NCBI GenBank assembly: GCA_025175895.1
Contig: CM046000.1
Coordinates: 68,414,720 to 68,478,719 of the forward strand
Length of the DNA stretch: 64,000 nucleotides
Direction of reading: 5' to 3'
DNA from: Wurfbainia villosa
Taxonomy: Eukaryota > Streptophyta > Magnoliopsida > Zingiberales > Zingiberaceae
In this document: piece after piece, positions 22,923 to 32,945 of the stretch
Layout of the letters: every line of letters begins with the position of its first letter
Numbering within the stretch: the first letter of the stretch is position 1
Notes under the pieces: model-generated
What the model saw: only the letters and a program-made list of their open reading frames with translations
The model's database searches: none
What the model was told of the DNA's origin: nothing
Translations under genes and position numbers: made by a program

Positions 22923-24540
22923 AAGTTTCATACTAGCTCCCCCTGGACAGTTGAATCGGTTCGGTCTCTCCACATAGTGGATTTGGTCCTTGGGAACCCA
23001 GTACTGGTTCGATCCTAAGTTTGAAATCAAGGTGGTCTTAGGGACCCATGCTTGCACATGTTTTTTATGCCGACTTACAATCGACATATATGACTTGTTG
23101 GTTGTGTTTGAGCTAAACCCTAGCCTGGCCTTGTTGTACACGACCCTTTACAATCCAAGTAAGAGGTCAAGTCCTTTGGATCCCAAAGCAAACCTTTCCA
23201 ACGTGTTCCTAAGATCTTCGACTTGACTCTTCAAGAGTGAGTTCTCAACTTCGAGTTTTCAACCCGAGTTGAGTCCTCCTCTTGAACTCGACTAGTCGAA
23301 GAGGCTAGGGAGACCTCATGTTTGAGGAGTTTAACTTCCTCAACCAGGGTCTCAACCTTGGACTCGGACTTAGCTAATTTTCTAGTTAAAAACTTAATTG
23401 CATTATAAAGTGTACTAATAAGTGATCAACTTACCTTGAGTGTATCTTTTGAACCGGATGCGTATCCGTGGCTTGTCTTGAATAGTGCTTCACAGTCCGA
23501 CTCATTTTCAATTTCCGATTCATGTTCTGGATCTGACTCCGTCTCCGATTCCACCGGTTTAGCCATGAGAACACGATCATTATCTTCTTCTTTGGATGCT
23601 TCTTCCCAAGTAGTGTTGAGTGCCTTTTTGTGTTTTGGTGCTTTGCTCTTGAGTTTTGGGCATTCGGACTTGATGTGTCCAAACCTGTTGCATTCGTAGC
23701 ATCTAATATTTGAACCTTTAGGCTTACCTTCATTGGGTCGAGTGACGGTTTGTTTTCGGCCCTTGACTATCCTCCAAACTAGGTTGACTAGTTTGGCCTC
23801 CATTTCCGAGTCAACCTCCGAATCGGACTCATCCTCTTCTTCCTTCGAGGGTGGCTTGCTTGCGGTTTTCTTCTTTGAACCTGCAAAAAGTTCTATATCC
23901 TTCTCGGGTTCCAAGTTAGATTGCTCATGAAGTTCAAAATCAGAAAATAATTCATCTAACCTAAGGTTCGAAAGATCCTTGGAGACCTTGTAGGCATCGA
24001 CCATGGATGCCCACAAGGTAGTCCTCGGAAAGGAGTTAAGAACATACCTTATAAGGTCGCGGTTTTCAACCTTTTGCCCGATCAAGTGTAGATTGTTGAC
24101 TATGTCTTGGACGCGGGATTGAAGTTGCATCACGGACTCGTGTTCCTGCATTTTTAGATTATATAGTTTATTTAACAAAAGATCACACTTACATACCTTG
24201 GCTTCATCGGTCCCTTCGTGTAGCTCCATTAGCTTTGTCCAAAGGTCCTTTGCGCTGATGAAGGGGCCAACGCAATTAGCCTCCTCCTTGGACAAGCCAC
24301 ATTGGAGGATTTGAGTTGCCTTGGCATCAGCGTCGACTTGTCTTTTTTCGCATTGGTCCATTGGTCATAATCCAAAGATTCTCCCACTTTGTTAGTCGGA
24401 AGTGTGAATTCCGTTTGGATTATGATCCACAACTCAATTTGGGTTTTAAGAAAGCACTCCATATGACCTTTCCAGTAACGGAAATCATCTCCGTTGTAAA
24501 ACGGAGGTTGGACGGTGCTAAAACTCTCGAGATGGGCCAT
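22923..24540 (-). pseudogene. Element B gag (SIRE-like)
   Basis: Starts MAHLESFSTVQPPFYNGDD with the ATG at 24540; element C has a near-identical start at 40861. The N-terminal gag core includes YWKGHMECFL. A frameshift near 24340 moves to a second frame with the motif LHEGTDEAKVCK, an acidic region near residues 170-190 of that frame, and a zinc knuckle CYECNRFGHIKSEC at about 23701-23660. After a stop at 23426 a lysine/glutamate-rich, probably coiled-coil stretch and a linker AWVPKTTL...WVPKDQIHYVE continue to about 22923 with further stops. Gag forms the virus-like particle shell in this class of element. Confidence 0.88.
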
Positions 24541-25010
24541 TTGGAAGGGAAACCTTGCACACAAAATACCAAAAAAAACACGAAAAAGGTTCCATGACTT
24601 CGGATTCGATTAGTAATGTAGGAAATGAAAAGAAACAAAAGGAATAAATGAGAAATAACCAACTAAAATAAAAGATGAGCACTTACAACCTTTGATGTCC
24701 CAGAAATGGTACTAAACATTGGTTTTTGGGGATAAAGACAGCTTGTTAAAGGGTAAACCCTACTAAGAAGTGTAGATCTCTCCGAGAGCTTTGTTTTGGT
24801 AAGTAGCCCATTTCGTGGGTCAACTTGTACGAAAAGTTATGCCTATTTTACCGTCGGCTACTCCAAAAGCGAATACTTACAAAACAAAAGCCAAAGAAGA
24901 GTACCAAGACTTCGTCTTGGATTAGTAGTGCGGGAGAAAAATTTAAACGAACGAAAAACAAATCTGTAAAAAATGCTAGATTGGTGGTTTCACCAAATCT
25001 AAGTGCCCCC
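24541..25010 (-). other. 5' leader of element B
   Basis: Roughly 470 bp between PBS and gag ATG with no supported frame. Element C has a similar but shorter leader (40862-41050) sharing GATTTGGTGAAA and the phrase around CTTGGATTAGTAGTGC. Confidence 0.7.
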
Positions 25011-25023
25011 GGCTCTGATACCA
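25011..25023 (-). other. PBS of element B
   Basis: Minus-strand TGGTATCAGAGCC, two bases inside the LTR edge at 25026; complementary to initiator methionine tRNA. Confidence 0.9.
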
Positions 25024-25025
25024 AT

Positions 25026-26141
25026 TGTTGGATCGAAGCGGATCGCTAGAGGGGGGGGTGAATAGCGATAAAACCTTTTCTTTTTGTTCGTTCGTTAAAA
25101 CTCGAGAAGATAATTTATTTGCAGCGGAAAGATAAACAATAAATAAAATGAGATAAATATTTTTACTTGGTTCGTATCCTTCGGCTACTACTCCAAGGCC
25201 CTAGTGATCCTTGATCATGCACGGAGGGCAATTCACTAAAAACACTCCTCCTCGTTGGAGGTATGAGTTTGACGATTACAAAAAACCTTCGAAAGAAAAG
25301 AAAGGGAGACAAACCCTCTCTTTAATTAATGTAAAGTGAAACGATAGAAAACCTTGATTAATAAAAGGAATTGAAATATTTAAAGAGATGACAAATTAAA
25401 ATATCAACAACTAAAGAGTAGAAACTAAGCTAGGGTTGTTAACAGCACTTCGTCGTAGAGTCATCGGAGAATCGCAGAGTTGCAGAGGTTTTTGAGCACT
25501 TAGAGATGATGAAAAACCCTAGGAGAGGCCCTCCTTTTATAGCCTTTGAGCCCCTTTTCGAGAGGAACTTCACCCAATAGAGTTTTGGCACATGGCTCCT
25601 TGAAAAATGGTTATAAGGCTTGACTCCTCGAGGCTAATCCCATCATCATCGATGGCGTGATCACCAAATGTCGATCAAATCTTGTTGACGGATTGACGAA
25701 TGTGAGTCCTCCAAGCTGGCAGTCGACTGATGCTAACTGAAATGACAAGTTAGCTAAACAAAAACATTATTTCGACGGCCTCTGATCGTCCGATCTTGAC
25801 CTAGACCACCGATGGGATGTCATGGATCAGATCTACGCTTAAGTCTATCCCCGTATAGAGGATACAACCTCACTTACACTCGCACACACACGAGCTTACC
25901 TCGATACTTACTGTGTCACTTTCGCTTCCGGCCTTCCACTCGATTCCTTCGGCTCCCTCCGAAGTCACTCGAGTATTGCCCGACCACTGCGGCTTCCTTC
26001 GGGTGTCGCTAGCCTTAAGCTCCAGCTATAGAAATTTTCTGCACACTCGATTCAGCTCGTGAGATAATGACATGAGCTTAACTTTGTATCGTTTGCTATA
26101 ATCAAAACTCAGGTTCGACTTAGGTGCCTACTGCACCAACA
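25026..26141 (-). repeat. 5' LTR of element B
   Basis: About 1,116 bp, TGTTGGATCG...CACCAACA on the plus strand, the partner of the split 3' LTR. TATAAAA (minus) is at 25535-25541. The block at about 25637-25720 does not match the partner LTR although its flanks do. Confidence 0.93.
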
Positions 26142-26146
26142 TAGAC

Positions 26147-27197
26147 GATGTACGGATCGCCGATTTTTGCATTTGTATTCGGGGTCCAAGTAAATTAGCC
26201 ACATAACAAAACATACAACATGTATATAATTGAAAAACAATTATAGACATAATACAAAAGAATATAAACTAGCATTATACCTCTCGATCTTCTATTGTAT
26301 GTCCTTCCTCCTTTTGGACGTCATGTGGGCGACGATCTTCCAAAAGTCGAAGCCTCATAGATCACCAATCTTCTTTTCTTTGTTCACTCTGAACAAAGGA
26401 AGATCATAAAACAAAACTCTTCTTCCTATCTAGAACCGGCCACCAAGTTAATATGAGCTCCATATATTATTTGTACATATATCTCCCCGTGTTTAAGATC
26501 TCGAATATCCGTCGATTAATTAATTTACTGACAATTAATTAATCAACTTCTAACACCATGAGTAGTACCACTCAACCTTATCATCATGCCGGACCAAGTC
26601 CACCTGCAGGGTTTACATGATGAACCTTATGAGCTCCTCAAGGGGACATCATCATCCTAATATATAGGGAACGGTTTCCTCCTATAATCAATGGCACACT
26701 ATATAAATAATATCATTTCCCAACTTACCGAGCCTATCAATTTGCTCTATAAATCTCGTCCATTGGTAAATCAAAGAAATGAATACTAAGTATATGTGCC
26801 CGTTATTATATCGGGATTAAGAGCATGTACAACATAATATCCGAGGTCCGATTCGATTATGTAGTCAGCAATAAATTGAATCACCTCTATGTTAGTCCTG
26901 CTCAATACACATAAAGTGTATTAGTGTAATTCTATGGTCAAGACAAACCAATACCAAATCACACTACAATCATTCCAATGGTTTGTCTATAACCACCTCG
27001 GTTGTGAGCCTTTACTTATACTTTACAAGGAACTGATAACATGATCTCCCGTGTGACACTACACACCATGTTATCTACAATGTAATGCATTAGACAATAT
27101 GCATAGCCATAAATATGCAAACAATGATCATGTGATTCTTATTTCAAAACTAAAGATGTTCATACAAAAGATAGACTTTTTAGTATATATCTCAACA
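26147..27197 (-). repeat. 3' LTR of element E, remaining part
   Basis: It resumes after the second TAGAC. It matches the 5' LTR but lacks the 648-bp segment 32483-33130; the junction lies at a single AAGTTAA (26445-26451) that flanks the segment on both sides in the 5' LTR. The missing stretch includes the TATA box. It ends CTCAACA. Confidence 0.92.
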
Positions 27198-27210
27198 ATC
27201 TCCCACTTTT
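27198..27210 (-). other. PPT of element E
   Basis: Minus-strand AAAAGTGGGAGAT lies immediately before the 3' LTR start TGTTGAGAT. Confidence 0.85.
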
Positions 27211-27230
27211 ACTAAAAGACTATGTTGTCC

Positions 27231-28898
27231 TCATACTGTCATACATCTGATTCTCATTCCCTCCACATGTCTATCAAAAGCTCTCACTGGAAGGGCCTTA
27301 GTGAAAGGATCTGCCAGGTTATCCTCTGATGCAATCTTGGCCACAACAACTTCTCCTCGCTTTACGATTTCTTGTATTAGGTGGTACTTGTGCTCTATGT
27401 GTTTACTTGCCTTATGGGCTCGTGGTTCCTTCGAGTTTGCAACTGAACCACTGTTATCACAATAAATTATGATAGTTCTAGGCAAACCAAGAATCACATC
27501 CAAGTCCATCAAGAAGTTCCTGAGCCATATAGCTTCTTTGGCCGCCTCAGAGGCTGTCACATACTCAGCTTTCATGGTAGAGTCCGCCACGCATTTCTGC
27601 TTGACACTCCTCCATACAATGGCTCCACCTCCCAAAGTAAACACAAAACATGAGGTAGACTTACTGTTATCTCTATCTGATTGGAAGTCGGAATCTGTGT
27701 AACCCACAACAAGTAATTGGTCTGCCTGGTAAACTAGCATATAATCTCTAGTCCTTCTCAGGTACTTCAATATATGCTTTACCGCAGTCCAATGTCCCTG
27801 TCCTGGATTACTCTGATATTTGCTGACCATGCCCATGGCAAAGCAAATATCTGGTCTCGTACATAGCATCGCATACATGAGGCTTCCTACTGCCGAAGCA
27901 TAAGGAACTGCCTTCATCTCCTCTATCTCCTCAGATGTTCTATGACACATCTCCTTAGATAAAGGAACTCCATGCCTGAAAGGTAGAAAACCTTTCTTGG
28001 AGTTCTTCATGCTAAAACGATCCATAATGGTGTCTATGTATGAAGCTTGAGATAAACACAACATCCTTTTCCTACGATCCCTTATAACCTTGATCCCAAG
28101 GATGTGTCCCACTTCTCCCAAGTCCTTCATATCAAACTGTTTGGACAACCATACCCTTACGTCCAATAACACCTTGACATTGTTGTCAATTAACAAAATG
28201 TCATCTACGTATAGTATAAGAAATATCACTATATTTCCGTCACATCTCTTGTATACACAAGACTCATCCGATCTTTGAATAAATCCATAAGACTGGATTA
28301 CCTCATCAAAACGGATGTTCCAAGATCTCGAAGCTTGCTTGAATTCATAAATGGATCGATTAAGCTTGCACACAAGATGCTCTTTGCCCTTTGTAATGAA
28401 TCCCTCTGGTTGCTTCATATAGATGTTTTCCTCAAGACTTTCATTAAGGAAAGTTGTCTTGACATCCATCTGCCATACCTCATAATCCATATGAGCAGCA
28501 ATACATAAGAGAATCTGGATAGACTTAAGCATGGCTATCGGCGAAAAGGTCTCCTCATAATCGATACCCTCTTTCTGAGTATACCCCTTCACAATAAGCC
28601 TCGCTTTGAAGGTCTCAACCTTCCTGTCTATTCCTCTCTTTCTTTTGTAGATCCACTTGCATCCAATGGCTTTTACACCATTGGGTGGTTCTACTAACTC
28701 CCAGACCTGATTTGAATCCATAGATTCAATCTCAGCATTCATTGCACTTTGCCAAGATACCACATCTTTATCTTGGATTGCCTTGTCATATGTCCAGAGA
28801 TCAAGTTCATGTTCACCAGGGACCAAATCAGAAGATTCTCCCAAGAACATGAATCTATCAGGCTGTCTCACAACCCTCCCACTACGATGAGGTATCAC
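27231..28898 (-). CDS. Element E reverse transcriptase and RNase H (open 555-codon fragment)
   Basis: The longest undamaged enzyme frame in element E: the C-terminal third of a copia polyprotein, not a free-standing gene. From the N side: SGRVVRQPDRFMFLGE, the linker after integrase; WELVEPPNGVKAIGCKW and KARLIVKGYTQ at the start of RT; MDVKTTFLN; the active-site YVDD in LYVDDILLID; KDLGEVGHILGIK; LMYAMLCTRPD; then RNase H with YTDSDF, the AEY acidic motif in STMKAEY, and YCDNSG; the end is NLADPFTKALP. The catalytic aspartates and the AEY glutamate appear intact. The first methionine is internal to the polyprotein. The upstream integrase and gag frames are broken, so this is a remnant even though open. 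Confidence 0.88.
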   Translation of the reverse strand: MIPHRSGRVVRQPDRFMFLGESSDLVPGEHELDLWTYDKAIQDKDVVSWQSAMNAEIESMDSNQVWELVEPPNGVKAIGCKWIYKRKRGIDRKVETFKARLIVKGYTQKEGIDYEETFSPIAMLKSIQILLCIAAHMDYEVWQMDVKTTFLNESLEENIYMKQPEGFITKGKEHLVCKLNRSIYEFKQASRSWNIRFDEVIQSYGFIQRSDESCVYKRCDGNIVIFLILYVDDILLIDNNVKVLLDVRVWLSKQFDMKDLGEVGHILGIKVIRDRRKRMLCLSQASYIDTIMDRFSMKNSKKGFLPFRHGVPLSKEMCHRTSEEIEEMKAVPYASAVGSLMYAMLCTRPDICFAMGMVSKYQSNPGQGHWTAVKHILKYLRRTRDYMLVYQADQLLVVGYTDSDFQSDRDNSKSTSCFVFTLGGGAIVWRSVKQKCVADSTMKAEYVTASEAAKEAIWLRNFLMDLDVILGLPRTIIIYCDNSGSVANSKEPRAHKASKHIEHKYHLIQEIVKRGEVVVAKIASEDNLADPFTKALPVRAFDRHVEGMRIRCMTV

Positions 28899-28931
28899 CT
28901 GTATATCCTCTATGACACGCGGTACAGTGAC

Positions 28932-29870
28932 TTATGGTATATCCTCTTGTACCGGTGGTACTGAAGCAGTGACTTCCCCTCTTAATTCCTCCAGAACAAT
29001 CTTACTCATGGGTTTGTGGTTCATCACATAGTCTTCCTCTAGAAATCTGGCGTTCGTGCTAACGATCACCCTATAATCTCTAGGACTATAAAACAAACCT
29101 CCTTTCATTCCTCTAGGATATCCAACAAACATGCGCACTTCTGTACGAGGTTCCAACTTACCAGCATCTGCCTTCAGCACATGTGCTGGACTCCCCTAAA
29201 TCCGAATATGTCTTAGACTAGGCTTTCGCCCAGTCCACAATTCTGTGGGAGTAGAAGGCACTGATTTAGATGGTACCAAGTTCAGAATATACAGTGTTGT
29301 ATCTAGGGCATATCCCCAGAACAAATCTGGCAACTCAGAATAACTCATCATCGATCTAACCATCTCTATAAGAGTCTTATTCCTTCGCTCCGCTACACCA
29401 TTCTGCTGGGGTGTGCCAGGTGCAGACAATTGGAATTGAATCCCAGCCTCTGATAAGTAATTCCTAAACTCTCCCAAGAGGTACTCACCACCACGATCAG
29501 ATCGTAGTGTCTTGATACTTTTACCTTGACGTTTCTCCACATCAGCCTTGAATTCTTTGAACTTGTCAAAGCATTTAGACTTGCGGCGCATCAAGTAGAT
29601 GTATCCATACATTGAATAATCGTCTATAAAGGAGATGAAATATTCAAAGCCACCTCTTGCCTGGATAGTCATAGGACCACACAAATCAGAATGAACCAAT
29701 TCCAACACATCTTTGGCTCTATACCCCCTTGGCCTTGAAAGGCCTCTTGGTCATTTTACCTTCCAAGCAGGACTCGCGGGTTGGGAAGTCTTCCACCACT
29801 AATGAACTCAGAGGTCCATCAGCTATCAACCTTTGAATTCTTCTTAGGTTAATATGATCAAGCCTTAGAT
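28932..29870 (-). pseudogene. Element E integrase
   Basis: Integrase core frame 29196-29708 with HSDLCGP, RSDRGGEY and NGVAERRN, so the D, D, E triad is kept. The zinc-binding segment upstream (about 29709-29870) is frameshifted but shows LRRIQRLIADGPL-like and ESCLEGKM-like remnants. After a stop at 29196 the C-terminal region continues at 28932-29180 with VRMFVGYPRGMKGGLFY, the usual post-core motif of copia integrases, and stops again before the RT frame. Confidence 0.85.
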
Positions 29871-30324
29871 GCCAAAGATATGTTGGTTCATCTTCGAAGG
29901 TCCTTTTCTCTTATTGGAATTAGAAGATGAGTTATTCACTTCTATTTGCATCGTGAGAGATTTTGGTTCGAGTGTATACAAATTTCCTATCAATGCACCA
30001 GAATAGATAATCTCCCTATTCCTTTTTATAACAACTTTGTCATTAAAAGAAATAGAATATCCATCCATAAACAATTTAGAAACCGAAATCAAATTCTTTC
30101 TAAATAAAAGGTACATAAAGGAAATTTTTCAAAACCAAAACTTTATTCCTCTCAAAAGACAAATAAACATCTCCCACTGCAACAACCGCTACCTTCGTAG
30201 CATTGCCCAAGTAAACGGTAATCTCCTCATTAGCTAGTCGTCTGGTTTCTTGGAACCCCTGCAAAGTATTGCATACATGATCAGTGGCTCCCATATCTAC
30301 ACACCAGGTACCGATAGATAACAC
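29871..30324 (-). pseudogene. Element E protease and pre-integrase segment
   Basis: Frame 30100-30324 contains WCVDMGATDHVCN, the position of the DTG/DSG protease site with methionine in place of the hydroxyl residue, then NATKVAVVAVGDVYLSF typical of copia proteases. A stop and frameshift near 30100 lead into 29865-30116 with the FRKNLISVSKL motif that precedes the GAG-pre-integrase domain. Confidence 0.8.
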
Positions 30325-30881
30325 CGCTAAACATGTTTCAATGACTAGACCAAAGGATATACCTTTGTTCTGATTCTGGTTGGGACAGTCCTTCTTTCAA
30401 TGTCCAGTCTGCTTGCAAGTGAAGCACTTGCCTTTCGGCTTCTTCACTCGTTCCTGAGATCCTCCCACCACCTATGCTCCACCTAGTTTCTTCTTCTTCT
30501 TGCCTTTCGGCTTAGAAGTAGAAACCTTTTGGCAACCATGGCCTGCGCCTGAGCACTCTGACGAAATAGCCCCTCTGACGCCTGGAGTTCTGTCAGAAGC
30601 TCCGCTAATAAATACAACCTTTTATTCATGTTGTAGTTCAGGCGAAACTGCTCAAAACTCCTAGGTAGAGACTAGAGAATGATATCGACCTGGGATTCCC
30701 CATCGATCTCAGCTCCGAGGACTTCCAACTCATTTGCCGGCTTAGGAGGATACTCATCGAAGAGTATATACTTGTACTGCTCAGCAGTTAAGACAATATC
30801 TAGATTCCTTTTCTAATCAACATAATTGGGTACAGTAAGTTTATTTTCCTTTAGTATCACAACAAGTGGGTTGAAAGTCAT
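30325..30881 (-). pseudogene. Element E gag, internally deleted
   Basis: The likely start is ATG at 30881 (MTFNPLVVILKENKLTVPNY). A tryptophan codon in the YVDW motif is now a stop. Near 30740 the N-terminal PPKPA runs directly into NELEVLGAE, a motif that in related gags lies about 100 residues later, so roughly 300 bp of the capsid region seem lost. Further on are LPRSFEQFRLNYNMNK, a lysine/arginine-rich stretch and a decayed zinc knuckle near 30385-30425, with several stops and frameshifts. Confidence 0.75.
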
Positions 30882-31917
30882 TTTTGAAAAACCTAAGAAT
30901 CACATAGATCAAAACTTTAGATTTAAAAAATTTATTGATTCCTCAAACAATAAAATTTCAAAATCAACCAACACCTCAAACACCGAGAATATCGTATGCC
31001 ACGATCGTGTGGACGTATACGAATTCCACATTTGTAAGAGGAGGTTTTACCCATTAATTTTACCATCTTGTCAACCTAACTTTTTGACAAATAAAATTAA
31101 TAGTTGGTTCCTCTTTGGCCCTACAAATAAAAGCAGTGACTCCGATGGGGAGGATACTCTTATTTGCATCTAAGTGTTCGCCATTACTCGGTATCAAGGT
31201 AATTATCTCGGGTTATGTGCCTTTCGATGGGGAAGTACACACGCTCCTTAATAATTTCCTATAACCATATTCGACCTTGTGATCCGCAAACAAACTCATC
31301 CGATGGGGAGGAAGGCACTCAGAGCCGATGCACAAGTTTGTTTGCATCACATGTCAAATCGTAATAGAGTCCGTGAGAATTTATAAAAATATCCCTCTCC
31401 CACTTAGTAATTTAAAATTGAGGAATTTTCTAGCTTACGACATGCATATCAAACAATAAGCAATAAATATGAAAAAGAAATATTTTCCAACTATTATGGC
31501 TTTTGTCTCCAATATGTCTCCCATCGTATCGCCATCTCGTCTGCTCCTCCCTACGCCTTGTACGAGCCATTCGGAGATCCGAGCGAAGACTAACTATTTT
31601 AATTTACATCCATCGATCCTATACTCCACGAAGGAGTGTACATGAAATCTAGATCGAAAGTAAACTAAAATAAAAAGAGTGGCTAAATAATGTTGTATTT
31701 AAATACAAAATTAAATACTAGCCTAGTTAACCCCGAGGATTCAAATAATATACAATTAAACACATATAATTACATACACACATATGGCCATAATAGTTGG
31801 ATTCTATGCCTGCAATCCAAAAGTTAACATACGCACATCCTACTATTATCCGGCACATATAATATATGATAAGTGCATAAAATAACTGAATCATAAACAC
31901 ACAAAATCGAAAACTGT
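30882..31917 (-). other. 5' leader of element E with three hairpin motifs
   Basis: Noncoding leader of about 1 kb. The core CCGATGGGGAGG (or TCGATGGGGAAG) occurs at 31141-31153, 31224-31235 and 31299-31311. Different inverted repeats frame them: 31124-31130 with 31160-31166; 31211-31216 with 31261-31266; 31280-31296 with 31335-31349. The PBS-proximal part (31430-31917) shows no repeats I can support. Confidence 0.75.
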
Positions 31918-31930
31918 GACTCTGATACCA
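31918..31930 (-). other. PBS of element E (outer copy)
   Basis: Minus-strand TGGTATCAGAGTC, matching the initiator methionine tRNA complement except near its end. A second PBS-like copy (31954-31965, TGGTATCAGAGC) is now inside the LTR. Confidence 0.8.
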
Positions 31931-32812
31931 ATTGAAGGTTTTGTGGAACTGAAGCTCTGATACCAATTGAAGGTAGGGGAAACTTCACTTCCCACTTCAA
32001 CTCGGTCGCTTGTTCATGGCGATCCCTTCTACGTCCTCTGATAAAAATTTATCCTTGACAAAGAGAGATTACCCAAGCTACCATTTCATTGTCATGCTAT
32101 TCGATTAGAGTGGTCACTTGAACAAACTTGTTGTTCAAGCAACCTACCTCTATTCTCCGAATAGCCGCGGAATAGACGATGTACGGATCGCCGATTTTTG
32201 CGTTTGTATTCGGGGTCCAACTAAATTAGCCACATAACAAAACATACAACATGCATATAATTGAAAAATAATTATAGAAATAATACAAAAGAATATAAAC
32301 AAGCATTATACCTCTCGATCTTCTATTGTATGTCCTTCCTCCTTTTGGACGTCGTGTGGGCGACGATCTTCCAAAAGTCGAAGCCTCATAGATCACCAAT
32401 ATTCCTTTCTTTGTTCACTCCGAACAAAGGAAGATCATAAAACAAAACTCTTCTTCCTATCTAGCACCGGCCACCAAGTTAAAGGACTTGATGTTGCCGC
32501 TGGCCAAGGAAGAGAATATGGAGTATGGGCGTCGACCAAAAGCTCCAAGGGAAGAAACTCTAGCTCTTGCCGCCGACCAAGGAAGAGGAGAAGAGGGTGG
32601 AGCCGCCGACCAAAGGAGAAGATGGTGGTGTTGTTGCCGCCGACCAAGAGGAGAAGCCAACCCTAGGTTGCCACCCAAGATGAGAAGCAAACCCTCGCCA
32701 CCTCCTAGTTGTCGCCCAACAAATCCTAACCTCTCTTAGTTGTCGCCCAAGCCAAGGGAAGCAAAACCCTAATCTCCCATCCATTCTCTTGTCGCCCACC
32801 CCTTAAGCCTCC

Positions 32813-32819
32813 TTTTATA
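32813..32819 (-). promoter_or_regulatory. TATA box of E 5' LTR
   Basis: Minus-strand CTATAAAAGGAGGCTTAAGG, much like the TATA regions in the A and B LTRs. Missing from the 3' LTR. Confidence 0.6.
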
Positions 32820-32839
32820 GAGCTAGGCTTAAGCCTCCT

Positions 32840-32945
32840 TTTAATCTCCACCGTCAGATCTAGGGATTTAATCTCAACCGTCGGATCTAGAGATTTAATC
32901 TCAACCGTCGGATCTAGAGATTTAATCTCCACTGTCAGATCTAAT
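32840..32945 (-). repeat. 28-bp tandem repeat upstream of TATA, E 5' LTR
   Basis: Four copies of TTTAATCTCAACCGTCGGAT plus CTAGAGAT with small differences, ending about 20 bp upstream of the TATA box. Reading it as a repeated peptide is an artefact of the unit length. Confidence 0.85.

Larger units (their letters stand above)
4686..26141 (-). mobile_element. Element B: SIRE-like copia with nested A and solo LTR I
   Basis: Complete minus-strand element bounded by TAGAC target duplications at 4681-4685 and 26142-26146. The 3' LTR is 4686-5624 plus 15245-15403 (interrupted by A), the PPT 15404-15416, pol 19244-22327, gag 22923-24540, PBS 25011-25023 and 5' LTR 25026-26141. Gag and integrase motifs (YWKGHMECFL, LWHRRLGHS, HMDLF, RTDHGGE) resemble the SIRE lineage. 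No envelope-like frame is seen between pol and the 3' LTR once the solo LTR is removed; only about 0.95 kb of noncoding sequence remains there. Confidence 0.9.
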
